From Tsukamurella sp. TY48 (GTDB taxonomy: Bacteria; Actinomycetota; Actinomycetes; Mycobacteriales; Mycobacteriaceae), in contig NZ_BPMV01000002.1 in assembly GCF_019656655.1 (NCBI RefSeq), positions 682,001 to 746,000 on the forward strand: a DNA stretch of 64,000 bases, written 5' to 3'. A program made the translations under genes and the position numbers. How positions within the stretch are numbered: the first letter of the stretch is position 1; the number at the start of each line of letters is the position of its first letter. The notes under the pieces are model-generated. The model saw nothing but the letters and a program-made list of their open reading frames with translations. It had not been told where the DNA came from and made no database searches. Positions 1 through 7,157 of this stretch are shown here, in pieces.

Positions 1-438
1 GGGACCGCTGCGGAATCGGTAGTAGTAATCGGTGGCCGAACGCAGGCCCCGCACGTCGACGTGCACGCTGTGGCCGTCCTGCGGCACGGCGGCGGTCTCG
101 CCGCGCTGGATCACCGAGCGGAAACCGCGGTCCGCGGCGATCTCCCACTGGACGGCGACCGGCCGGTCGGGCATGCCGCCACCGGGCTGCAACGGACTGC
201 GTGCGAGTCGTGTCCACAGCACCACGCCGTCGGGCAGCGGATCGCCCGAGGCGACCCCCAGCGTGAACGGGTCACCCGACTCGAGCGGCTGCGCTGCGGC
301 GATGGGCCCGCCCATCAGCTGCGGGGTGAAGGCGACTCCGCCCACCAGGCCCATCCAGGTCATGAACCGGCGGCGGGAGGTACCCGCGGCGAGGCTGCGG
401 TCGGGCAGGACATCGAACGTGGCTGATCGTTGCGACAT
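1..438 (-). CDS. phoD: PhoD-family alkaline phosphatase, N-terminal part (runs off the window)
   Basis: The gene enters from beyond position 1, so only the first 146 residues are visible. The ATG is at 436-438. An SRRRF twin-arginine motif near residues 21-25 is followed by a hydrophobic stretch and AAA-type cleavage region, so the enzyme is predicted to be Tat-exported. The mature start matches the PhoD N-terminal (fibronectin-like) domain: a GVASGDP segment, VVLWTRL, and ATDYYYRFR near the edge. PhoD enzymes are Ca/Fe-dependent phosphomono/diesterases that release phosphate outside the membrane. The metallophosphatase core is not in view. It lies downstream of rpsO on the same strand, separated by a terminator hairpin. 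Confidence 0.85.
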   Translation of the reverse strand, partial: MSQRSATFDVLPDRSLAAGTSRRRFMTWMGLVGGVAFTPQLMGGPIAAAQPLESGDPFTLGVASGDPLPDGVVLWTRLARSPLQPGGGMPDRPVAVQWEIAADRGFRSVIQRGETAAVPQDGHSVHVDVRGLRSATDYYYRFRSGP

Positions 439-542
439 GGGTACTGGTGTTACCGGGCCAATGTGACCCGGGCGACACCCCGAGGTGGCCGCCGCGACCC
501 GGGGAGGTGAAGGACCGATGAACCGCACCCGGAGGTCAAACG

Positions 543-581
543 CCGACGGCCCGCCCCCGAGTTCCGGGAGCGGGCCGTCGG
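543..581 (-). terminator. Hairpin terminator after rpsO
   Basis: A perfect 12-bp GC-rich stem (543-554 with 570-581) with a 15-nt loop sits 10 nt after the rpsO stop codon. The minus-strand sequence after the stem has only a short T-run, so it is a stem-dominated terminator, common in high-GC actinobacteria. It separates rpsO from the PhoD gene. Confidence 0.75.
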
Positions 582-591
582 TGAAGAACTC

Positions 592-861
592 TTAGCGGCG
601 CAGGCCGAGACGCTCGATGAGCGTGCGGTAGCGGTTGATGTCGACCGAGGCGACGTACTTCAGCAGACGGCGACGACGGCCGACGAGCAGCAGCAGGCCG
701 CGACGGCTGTGGTGATCGTGCTTGTGGGTCTTGAGGTGCTCGGTGAGGTCGACGATGCGCTTGGTCAGCATCGCGACCTGGGCCTCGGGAGAACCGGTGT
801 CGGTCTCGTGCAGGCCGTACTCGGCGAGGATGGACTTCTTCTGCTCAGTGGTGAGCGCCAT
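592..861 (-). CDS. rpsO: 30S ribosomal protein S15
   Basis: This 89-residue protein has the length and sequence of bacterial S15, a primary 16S rRNA-binding protein of the small-subunit platform. It starts MALTTEQKK and contains the conserved DTGSPEAQ segment and the [12 protein letters not shown] rRNA-binding region. A strong AAGGAG ribosome-binding site lies 7 nt upstream of the ATG. It is 88 nt downstream of ribF and on the same strand, as in mycobacteria, where ribF-rpsO-gpsI are neighbours. The hairpin at 543-581 ends the transcript. Confidence 0.98.
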   Translation of the reverse strand: MALTTEQKKSILAEYGLHETDTGSPEAQVAMLTKRIVDLTEHLKTHKHDHHSRRGLLLLVGRRRRLLKYVASVDINRYRTLIERLGLRR

Positions 862-949
862 GGATCGGCTCCTTGTTTCAGTATCGCGTCGCTACATCCG
901 TGCCGCCGCCGCGAACCACAGCAGGCACGATCAACCAACTTACCAGAGG

Positions 950-1912
950 TCAGGCGATTCCCAGAATCGTCCGGGTCCTGTCGACATCGCCGCTCATGGC
1001 TTCGAGCAGCTCGTCGATCGAATCGAAGCGCACCATGCCGCGCACGCGCTCCACGAAGTCGACCGCCACGTGCTGGCCGTAGAGGTCGGCGGAGGTGTCG
1101 AGCACGAAAGCCTCGACGGTGCGCGTGCGCCCCGAGAAGGTGGGGTTGCTGCCCACCGACACGGCGGCGGGGTACCGCTCCCCCGGCGTCACCTGGCCCA
1201 CGACCGGGCCGGCGCCGAGCACCGTGAACCACGCCGCGTACACGCCGTCCGCGGGGATCGCGGCGAACATCGGCGGCGCGACATTGGCGGTCGGGAAACC
1301 CAGCTCCCGGCCGCGGCCGTCGCCGCGCACGACGACGCCCTCGACGCGGTGCGGGCGCCCGAGCGCCTCCGCGGCGGCGGCCACATCGCCCGCGTCGACA
1401 CAGGACCGGATGTAGGTCGACGAGAAGGTCACGGCGTGCTCGGTGAGCAGCGGCACCGAATCCACTGAGAAGCCGAATTTGCGGCCCAGCGTGGTGAGCA
1501 TCTCGACGTTGCCGAGGGCGCGGTATCCGAAGGTGAAGTTGTCGCCCACCACCACGGCGGCGGCGTGCAGGCGCTCGACCAGAACGGAATGCACGAAATC
1601 CTCGGCCGGCTGCGCCATGACGGTGGCGGTGAAGGGCATCACGCAGAAGACGTCGATGCCGAGCTCCTCGGCGAGTTCGGCGCGCCGCGTGAGCGTGGTC
1701 AGTTGCGGCGGATGCGATCCGGGCCGCACCACTTCGGCGGGATGGGGGTCGAAGGTCATGAGCACGGCCGGCAGGCCGCGGGCATGCGCCTCCGCGGTCG
1801 CCCGTGCGATCAATTGGGCGTGTCCGCGGTGTACACCGTCGAACACGCCGATCGTCACCACACAGCGTCCCCAGTCCGCGGGAACGTCATCGAGCCCTCG
1901 CCAGCGAAGCAC
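950..1912 (-). CDS. ribF: Bifunctional riboflavin kinase / FAD synthetase
   Basis: A 320-residue RibF that phosphorylates riboflavin to FMN and adenylates it to FAD in the cytoplasm. The N-terminal nucleotidyltransferase domain carries GVFDGVHRGH (residues 22-31) and FDPHP (54-58). The C-terminal kinase domain carries the RGDGRGRELGFPTAN flavin/ATP-binding motif near residue 205. The start is GTG at 1912. A TAGGGT box (1919-1924, minus strand) ends 6 nt upstream and no Shine-Dalgarno is visible, so the mRNA is probably leaderless. It is divergent from the SirR-like regulator, with 34 nt between starts. Confidence 0.97.
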   Translation of the reverse strand: MLRWRGLDDVPADWGRCVVTIGVFDGVHRGHAQLIARATAEAHARGLPAVLMTFDPHPAEVVRPGSHPPQLTTLTRRAELAEELGIDVFCVMPFTATVMAQPAEDFVHSVLVERLHAAAVVVGDNFTFGYRALGNVEMLTTLGRKFGFSVDSVPLLTEHAVTFSSTYIRSCVDAGDVAAAAEALGRPHRVEGVVVRGDGRGRELGFPTANVAPPMFAAIPADGVYAAWFTVLGAGPVVGQVTPGERYPAAVSVGSNPTFSGRTRTVEAFVLDTSADLYGQHVAVDFVERVRGMVRFDSIDELLEAMSGDVDRTRTILGIA

Positions 1913-1946
1913 GCACTCACCCTATCGGACCGCCTATGGTGGACGC

Positions 1947-2657
1947 GTGAGTAAGCCTCCCCTGTCTGATTCGCGGCCCGCCCCCGCCCGGCCCGTGAGC
2001 GAGCTGTCCGCGGTCACACAGGACTACCTGAAGCAGATCTGGACCGCTCAGGAGTGGTCCGATGTGAAGGTCAGCACGAAGTCGCTCTCCGATGCGCTCG
2101 GCGTCTCCGCCTCCACCGCGTCCGAGGCCATCCGCAAACTCGCCGATCAAGGTCTGGTCAATCACGCCAAGTACGGCGCGGTGACCCTGACCGATGCCGG
2201 CCGGGCGGCGGCCACCGCGATGGTGCGGCGCCACCGGCTCCTGGAGACCTTCCTGGTGTCGGAACTGGGCTACGGCTGGGACGAGGTGCACGACGAGGCC
2301 GAGGTCCTCGAGCACGCCGTCTCCGAGCGGTTCCTGGCCCGGCTCGACGAGCGGCTCGGCTTCCCCGAGCGCGATCCGCACGGCGATCCGATCCCCCAAC
2401 CCGACGGCACCGTCCCCACGCCCGACGCCCGGCTGCTCTCGGAGCTCGGCGCGGGGCAGACGTGCACCGTGGCCCGGATCTCCGACGCCGACCCGGAGAT
2501 GCTGCGCTACTTCCAAGAGGTGGGCATCGCGCCCGACGCACGCATCGACGTGGTGGAACTACGCAAGTTCCTCGGGACGATCGCGGTTACCGTCAACGAC
2601 GGTGCGCCCCTCGACCTGGGAGATGTGGCCGCCCAGTCGATCTGGGTCCGGGACTGA
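1947..2657 (+). CDS. sirR: DtxR/MntR-family metal-dependent regulator (SirR type)
   Basis: A 236-residue repressor of the DtxR/IdeR/MntR superfamily, the positional homologue of M. tuberculosis Rv2788 (sirR). The N-terminal winged helix (about residues 22-85) is followed by a helical dimerisation/metal-binding domain with the RHRLLETFL and DEVHDEAEVLEH segments, whose His/Glu residues are the usual metal ligands. A C-terminal FeoA/SH3-like domain covers roughly residues 165-236. It probably senses Mn2+ or Fe2+ and controls metal uptake genes. I chose GTG 1947 because a TATGGT -10-like box (1935-1940) ends 6 nt before it. An in-frame GTG at 1995 would still keep the whole HTH. Confidence 0.88.
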   Translation: MSKPPLSDSRPAPARPVSELSAVTQDYLKQIWTAQEWSDVKVSTKSLSDALGVSASTASEAIRKLADQGLVNHAKYGAVTLTDAGRAAATAMVRRHRLLETFLVSELGYGWDEVHDEAEVLEHAVSERFLARLDERLGFPERDPHGDPIPQPDGTVPTPDARLLSELGAGQTCTVARISDADPEMLRYFQEVGIAPDARIDVVELRKFLGTIAVTVNDGAPLDLGDVAAQSIWVRD

Positions 2658-2786
2658 CCAGGCGCCGCGCCGGGCGTACGCCCAGCCGGCGGCGCGCAGC
2701 ACCATGAGGAGCGTGACCGCGTTGTGCGCGTACTTCGGCGCGGCACGGTGCGCATGCCTCCACCATGAAATCAACTGACCCGACAA

Positions 2787-3389
2787 TCAATCGTTGATTC
2801 GTTCCCACACGCCGCGGGCGATCGCGGCGACCGCCTCCAACTCCACCAGCGGGACGCCCTCGCGGGCCGCCTCGGCGAGCCCGTTGAGCGAACTCATCGT
2901 GAATCGGGCCAACGCCTGCGGATCGACATCGGCGGGCAACTCGCCGGCGGCGACGTCGCGCCGGATGCGGTCCGTCAGTCGCGCGACGTTGGCCGATCGC
3001 ATCGCGATCATCCATCCGGCGACACCCTCGTCCGCGGTTCCCGCGTCGCCACTGACGACCAGACAGCCCCGCGGCAGCCCGTCGCGGGTGTACCGCGCCG
3101 GCCCCTCGGTGAGCAGCCGGATCGCGGCGTCCCGCGCCGTCGCCCCCTCCGCGAGCGCGAGGTCGATGAATCCGCCGTACCGACGGTCGTACTCCCCGAC
3201 CGCCTCCTCGAACAGGCTGCGCTTGTCACCGAAGGCGCGATACAGGCTGGGCGCCTCCACCCCCAGCCGCTCCGTGAGGTCGCGCACCGAGGTCGCCTCG
3301 TAGCCGCGTTCCCAGAACAGCTTCGCGGCCGCATCCAGCGCCGCATCCCGATCGAAGGAACGCGGTCGCCCGCGGGTCGAGGTAGCCAT
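2787..3389 (-). CDS. TetR-family transcriptional repressor
   Basis: A 200-residue TetR-type regulator. The N-terminal HTH is clear (residues about 10-55): DAAAKLFWERGYEATSVRDL followed by an APSLYRAFGDKRSLF recognition helix. The helical C-terminal ligand domain includes GCLVVSGDAGTAD, typical of the TetR_C group linked to SDR/MFS cassettes. It is divergent from an SDR-MFS pair, and two copies of an 18-bp near-palindromic sequence lie between them, so it most likely represses both directions. ATG 3389 is preferred over 3398 because a TAGAAT box ends 7 nt upstream. The inducer cannot be read from the sequence. Confidence 0.9.
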   Translation of the reverse strand: MATSTRGRPRSFDRDAALDAAAKLFWERGYEATSVRDLTERLGVEAPSLYRAFGDKRSLFEEAVGEYDRRYGGFIDLALAEGATARDAAIRLLTEGPARYTRDGLPRGCLVVSGDAGTADEGVAGWMIAMRSANVARLTDRIRRDVAAGELPADVDPQALARFTMSSLNGLAEAAREGVPLVELEAVAAIARGVWERIND

Positions 3390-3402
3390 GCAAGACATTC
3401 TA

Positions 3403-3420
3403 TAGCGATCGCTACGTAAT
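3403..3420. promoter_or_regulatory. Candidate TetR operator, copy 1
   Basis: The 18-mer TAGCGATCGCTACGTAAT includes the perfect 12-bp palindrome TAGCGATCGCTA. It abuts the -10-like box of the tetR gene (3397-3402), so occupancy should block tetR transcription. The same sequence with three changes recurs at 3438-3455. Confidence 0.7.
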
Positions 3421-3437
3421 CTGCTACGGTACTTCCG

Positions 3438-3455
3438 TAACGATCACTACGTTAT
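3438..3455. promoter_or_regulatory. Candidate TetR operator, copy 2
   Basis: TAACGATCACTACGTTAT matches copy 1 at 15 of 18 positions and lies 35 bp from it (start to start), just ahead of the GGAGGAG ribosome-binding site of the SDR gene. Two equally oriented copies in a divergent promoter region are a classic TetR autoregulation layout. Confidence 0.68.
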
Positions 3456-3467
3456 TGGAGGAGCGAC

Positions 3468-4223
3468 ATGGAACAGGACCTGACCGGCAAGTCAGCGCTG
3501 GTCACCGGCGGCGGGCGCGGGATCGGCAGGGCGATCGCGGAGAACCTCGGCGCCCGCGGCGCGCGGGTCGCCGTGCACTACGGCAGCAACGCCGACGCCG
3601 CCCGGGAGACCGTGGAGCGGATCGAGGCCGGGGGCGGCGCCGCGGTGGCCATCGCGGCCGAACTGGGAACGACGGGAGACGCCGAGACGCTGTGGACCGA
3701 GTACGACGCCCACTTCGACGGCGTCGACATCCTGATCAACAACGCCGGCATCCTCGGCGGGCGGCTCCCGTTCCAGGACGTCACGGTGGACGCCTTCGAT
3801 CTGGTGCACGCGGTGAATGCCCGCGCCCCCTTCTTCGTGACGCAGCGCGGCCTCCCGCGCCTGCGCGACGGCGGCCGGATCGTGAACATCTCCACGCGCT
3901 TCACCCACGGCTCGTACAACCCCTCCCTCCTGCCCTACGCGATGTCGAAGGCCGCGGTCGACGCACTCACCTACGCCCTGGCCAAAGAACTCGCTCCCCG
4001 ATCGATCACCGTCAACGCCGTGGGTCCGGGCGGCACCGCGACCGAGATGAACGCCGCCCGGCTCGCCACCGAGGAGGGACGCGCCGCCATGGCAGCCGAC
4101 TCACCCCTCGGCCGAATCGGACAGCCCGCGGACGTGGCGGGCATCGTCGGCTTCCTGGTATCCGACGCCGCCGCCTGGGTGACGGGACAGTGGATCGACG
4201 CCAGCGGAGGGTCGCTGCTCTGA
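3468..4223 (+). CDS. SDR-family NAD(P)-dependent oxidoreductase
   Basis: A 251-residue classical short-chain dehydrogenase/reductase. The TGGGRGIG cofactor loop (residues 13-20), the NNAG motif and the catalytic PYAMSK Tyr-x-x-x-Lys are present. It ends with the family-typical WVTGQWIDASGG. A GGAGGAG ribosome-binding site precedes the ATG. The stop codon overlaps the start of the MFS exporter (TGATG), so the two are translationally coupled and form one operon under the divergent TetR repressor. The substrate is unknown; cassettes of this shape often respond to a toxic carbonyl or drug (inference). Confidence 0.9.
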   Translation: MEQDLTGKSALVTGGGRGIGRAIAENLGARGARVAVHYGSNADAARETVERIEAGGGAAVAIAAELGTTGDAETLWTEYDAHFDGVDILINNAGILGGRLPFQDVTVDAFDLVHAVNARAPFFVTQRGLPRLRDGGRIVNISTRFTHGSYNPSLLPYAMSKAAVDALTYALAKELAPRSITVNAVGPGGTATEMNAARLATEEGRAAMAADSPLGRIGQPADVAGIVGFLVSDAAAWVTGQWIDASGGSLL

Positions 4224-5428
4224 TGCCCCTCGCCATCGTGATCCTCGGATTCGGCATCTTCGCCCAGGGAACCTCGGAGATGATGCTCGCCGGGCTGCTG
4301 CCCGAGCTCGCCGTCGACCTCGGAATATCCATTCCCCGTGCGGGACTCCTGATCTCGGGCTTCGCCGTCGGCATGATGGTGGGCGCACCGGTGCTGGCGC
4401 TGGCCACCCTGCGCTGGCCCAAGCGGCGCGCGCTGCTGGTGTTCACCGCGGTCTTCGCCGTCACCCACCTGATCAGCGCCGCCACGGACTCGTTCGCGGT
4501 GCTCCTCGCGATGCGCTTCGCGGGCGCCTTCGTCTACGCGGGCTTCTGGGCGGTGGCCGCCACCACCGCGATGGCGCTGGTCCCCGCGGACCGGCGCGGG
4601 CGGGCGATGAGCGTGATCGCGGGCGGGCTCACCGTGGCCACCGTGATCGGCCTGCCCGCGGGAACCGTGCTCGGACAGCACGCGGGATGGCGGGCGACCT
4701 TCCTGGCCGTCGCGGTCGCCACCGCGGTGGCGGGAATCGCGGTGGCCGTGACGGTGCCGCGGGACGTCGGCGGTGGCGCGTCGGCGCGCCCCCGGGAGGA
4801 GATCCGGGGACTGCGCGTCCCCCGGCTGTGGCTCTCCTACGCCATCACTGCGACGTCCGTGGCGGCACTGTTGATCTCGTTCGGCTACCTCGGCGCGATG
4901 CTCATCGACACCACCCGGCTCGCACCGAGCACCGTCCCGCTGGTGCTGGCGCTGTACGGGGTCGGTGCGGTCGGGGGCATCGCGCTCGGCGGACGCATCG
5001 CGGACCGGCACCCGATGTCGACCCTGGTCGCGGGTACCGCGGCCCTGGCGATCGTCTCGCTAGTCCTGGCGGCGGCTCTCCCCCAGGCGATTCCGACTGC
5101 GATCGCGGCCGGGGCGCTCGGCGCCGCGGGCTTCGTGACCAACCCGGTGTTGAACTCGAGGATCTTCGGATTGGCTCCCGGCGCACCGGCCCTGGCGCCC
5201 GCCTTCACCGCCGCCGCCTTCAACGTGGGCATCGCCTTCGGTCCCTGGTTCGGTGGCGCCCTACTCGATCAGGGACTGGGCTACCGCGCACTGCCGGTCG
5301 CCGGTGCCGTCCTCGCGGCGGTTGCCGTGGCGCTGGTCCTGGCGGATGCGCGGATGCAGCGTCAGAGGTTCTTGAGCGCCTCGCGTGTGGACAGCCCGCT
5401 CAGCACGTCCTCGTGTTCGGCCACGTAA
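4223..5428 (+). CDS. MFS transporter, DHA1-type 12-TM exporter
   Basis: A 401-residue integral membrane protein with about twelve hydrophobic segments. It resembles the AraJ/YdhP/Cml drug and sugar efflux branch of the major facilitator superfamily, including a GFAVGMMVGAP segment in TM2 and a GRIADRHP loop in the second half. The start ATG overlaps the SDR stop. The last 67 bp overlap the 3' end of the convergent AlkD-like gene, so the C-terminal tail (about 22 polar residues) is encoded antisense to that gene. It probably exports the SDR substrate or product, or the ligand of the TetR repressor (inference). Confidence 0.85.
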   Translation: MPLAIVILGFGIFAQGTSEMMLAGLLPELAVDLGISIPRAGLLISGFAVGMMVGAPVLALATLRWPKRRALLVFTAVFAVTHLISAATDSFAVLLAMRFAGAFVYAGFWAVAATTAMALVPADRRGRAMSVIAGGLTVATVIGLPAGTVLGQHAGWRATFLAVAVATAVAGIAVAVTVPRDVGGGASARPREEIRGLRVPRLWLSYAITATSVAALLISFGYLGAMLIDTTRLAPSTVPLVLALYGVGAVGGIALGGRIADRHPMSTLVAGTAALAIVSLVLAAALPQAIPTAIAAGALGAAGFVTNPVLNSRIFGLAPGAPALAPAFTAAAFNVGIAFGPWFGGALLDQGLGYRALPVAGAVLAAVAVALVLADARMQRQRFLSASRVDSPLSTSSCSAT

Positions 5429-6033
5429 TCGCGGACCCATGCGGGATCGGTCTTGGCGTGCTCACGCAGCGCCCACCCGATCGCCTTGCGGAGGAAGAAC
5501 TCCGATTCGGACAGGGCCGGTTCGATCACCTCGGTCAGCAGCGCGGTGTCGAGCCGGTCCTTGCGGCCGAGCTGCGAGATGATCGCCAGCCGGCGCAGCC
5601 ACAGGTTCTCGCCCCGGCTCCACAACCGCACGGCATCGGCGGTCCGGTCGGGGTACTCGTCGTGCAGATCAGCGATGTGGCGGGCCACCTCGTCCACGTG
5701 ATCCCACCAGGCCCCGGTGACCGCGATGTGCTCGTGCAGCGGCAGCAGATCGAACCGGCCCTTGGTGAGCCGCCCACGGAGCAGGTGCTGAGCGGCGTAG
5801 CGCTCCTCGCGGTAGGCGGCGCCGTCCCACAGGTCGTTCACGGTGCCGAGCAGATCGTCGAGATCGGTCGGTGTGTGCTCGCGCCGGGCCGCGGAGGTGA
5901 TCGAGCGTGCCAGCGGCGCCGGAACACCGAGGAAGGGCATCGTCGATTTCATGTAGGCCTGCATCTTCGGCGCCCGTTCGGGATCGGCGGCGGCGCGCAG
6001 GTCCGCCCGGATCGCCTCGGCCAGTGCGGTCAT
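5362..6033 (-). CDS. DNA alkylation repair protein (AlkD-like HEAT-repeat glycosylase)
   Basis: A 223-residue all-helical protein of the AlkD/AlkC superfamily, which removes positively charged alkylated bases (such as 7-methylguanine or 3-methyladenine) from DNA without base flipping. The AWWDHVDEVA segment corresponds to the conserved catalytic Trp/Asp region of AlkD, and WLRRLAIISQL to the conserved Arg helix. I chose ATG 6033 rather than an upstream in-frame start because it overlaps the previous stop (ATGA) and has a GGGGGAG ribosome-binding site 5-6 nt upstream. It is coupled to the HTH-citrate synthase gene, and its 3' end overlaps the convergent MFS gene. Confidence 0.85.
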   Translation of the reverse strand: MTALAEAIRADLRAAADPERAPKMQAYMKSTMPFLGVPAPLARSITSAARREHTPTDLDDLLGTVNDLWDGAAYREERYAAQHLLRGRLTKGRFDLLPLHEHIAVTGAWWDHVDEVARHIADLHDEYPDRTADAVRLWSRGENLWLRRLAIISQLGRKDRLDTALLTEVIEPALSESEFFLRKAIGWALREHAKTDPAWVRDYVAEHEDVLSGLSTREALKNL

Positions 6034-7103
6034 CGCTCTCCCCCGCTGTTCGATCCGCGCCACCGCAGCGGCGCCTCGTCGTACTCCTCGGCGATGTGCG
6101 CGGCCATCCCCACGGTGCGACCGTACTGGAACAGCACCTCGCCCGTCTGCGGCGGCAGTTCCAGCGTCAACGCGACGACCGCACCCGCGAGATCGATGTT
6201 GATGCGGCGGTCCACCCGCTCCGCCACCGCGGCGAGCGCCGCGAGCGCGGGTGCCTCCGGCCGCTGGGCGCGCACCAGGTCGAGCACCACGGTCGCCCGC
6301 GGATCGTGATCGGTGTACACGATGTGCCCGAACCCGGGGACGGCTCCGCCACCGGCCGATTCGGCGATCACCTCGTCCACGTCGTCACCACGCAGCACCC
6401 TCTCCAGCAGCCGGTACGCCGCGAGCGGGGCACCGCCGTGCAGCGGTCCGGACATGGCGCCGTAGCCGGCCACGAGGGCGTCGAGCAGGCCGGCCCGGGC
6501 GGAGGCCGCGACCCGGGCCGCCGTGGTGGAGGCGGCGAGACCGTTGTCGATGAGACAGGTCGCGAGTGCATCGATCCACGGATGATCGAGCCGCACCTCC
6601 GGGACCAGGTCCGCGAGTACGGGGAGCAACCCCAGCGCCCGCTCAGCCACCGAGGAGCGGTCCGCCCGCAGCGGATCGTGTGCGGCGAGTAGCGCCACGG
6701 CGAGTGGGATGCGCCGCTCCAGGCTCACGGCCCGCGCGACGTCGAGCGCCACGTCCGGCGGTGGGTGCGCCACCGCGGTCTGCAGCACGAAGCGGGAGGC
6801 GCCGCCGAAATCCATCGCCGTGCACACGGATTCGATCGACCGTCCGCGCAGGAACAACCGATCGTCGCGCAACGCCGAGACCCGGGTGGTCACGGCCCGG
6901 AACCGCAGTAGCCGCTCGGCCTCGCGCCGGCCGTCGTGTTTGGCGGCGGCCAGCGAATCGATCTGCGTCCGATCGAACAGCGACTCCGCCTGCCCCGGCA
7001 TCCGGCGCGAGACGAGCACGCCGCGGCTCACGTAGGAGTACAGCGTGCCGCGCTTCACCCCGAGCCGCTGCGCGGCCTCCGTCGTGGTGATCCAGGTGTC
7101 CAC
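6030..7103 (-). CDS. Citrate synthase-like protein with N-terminal MerR/excisionase-type HTH
   Basis: A 357-residue fusion. Residues about 5-50 form a MerR/Xis-like DNA-binding helix-turn-helix (TTTEAAQRLGVKRGTLYSYV) and residues about 60-357 a shortened citrate-synthase fold. The active-site triad appears intact: His222 in GPLHGGAP, His260 in GFGH and Asp304 in NIDLAG. The protein may be a true citrate or methylcitrate synthase, a metabolite-sensing regulator, or both. It starts with GTG 7103, divergent from a normal citrate synthase; a perfect 15-bp palindrome lies 3 nt upstream of that GTG. The stop overlaps the alkD-like start. Confidence 0.85.
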   Translation of the reverse strand: MDTWITTTEAAQRLGVKRGTLYSYVSRGVLVSRRMPGQAESLFDRTQIDSLAAAKHDGRREAERLLRFRAVTTRVSALRDDRLFLRGRSIESVCTAMDFGGASRFVLQTAVAHPPPDVALDVARAVSLERRIPLAVALLAAHDPLRADRSSVAERALGLLPVLADLVPEVRLDHPWIDALATCLIDNGLAASTTAARVAASARAGLLDALVAGYGAMSGPLHGGAPLAAYRLLERVLRGDDVDEVIAESAGGGAVPGFGHIVYTDHDPRATVVLDLVRAQRPEAPALAALAAVAERVDRRINIDLAGAVVALTLELPPQTGEVLFQYGRTVGMAAHIAEEYDEAPLRWRGSNSGGER

Positions 7104-7106
7104 AGG

Positions 7107-7139
7107 GTTGATTCAATCAACATTGCAGACATTGATCAA
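7107..7139. promoter_or_regulatory. Palindromic operator between the two citrate synthase genes
   Basis: GTTGATTCAATCAAC (7107-7121) is a perfect 7+1+7 palindrome and TTGATCAA (7132-7139) a second, partial copy of the same half-site. They fill the 54-bp divergent space, upstream of a CAGACT -10-like box (7146-7151) for the plus-strand citrate synthase. The neighbouring HTH-citrate synthase is the obvious candidate ligand (inference). Confidence 0.7.
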
Positions 7140-7157
7140 CATCGCCAGACTCGGGGC

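Noticed and set aside
2559-2786. 75-codon minus-strand frame between sirR and tetR
   Set aside because: Half of it is antisense to sirR; the remaining part has no domain, ribosome-binding site or -10 box. At most a relic.
3455-5428. Apparent 657-codon frame joining the SDR region and the MFS transporter
   Set aside because: Only the part after 4223 is a protein (MFS). The first half is an out-of-frame Arg-rich shadow of the SDR gene.
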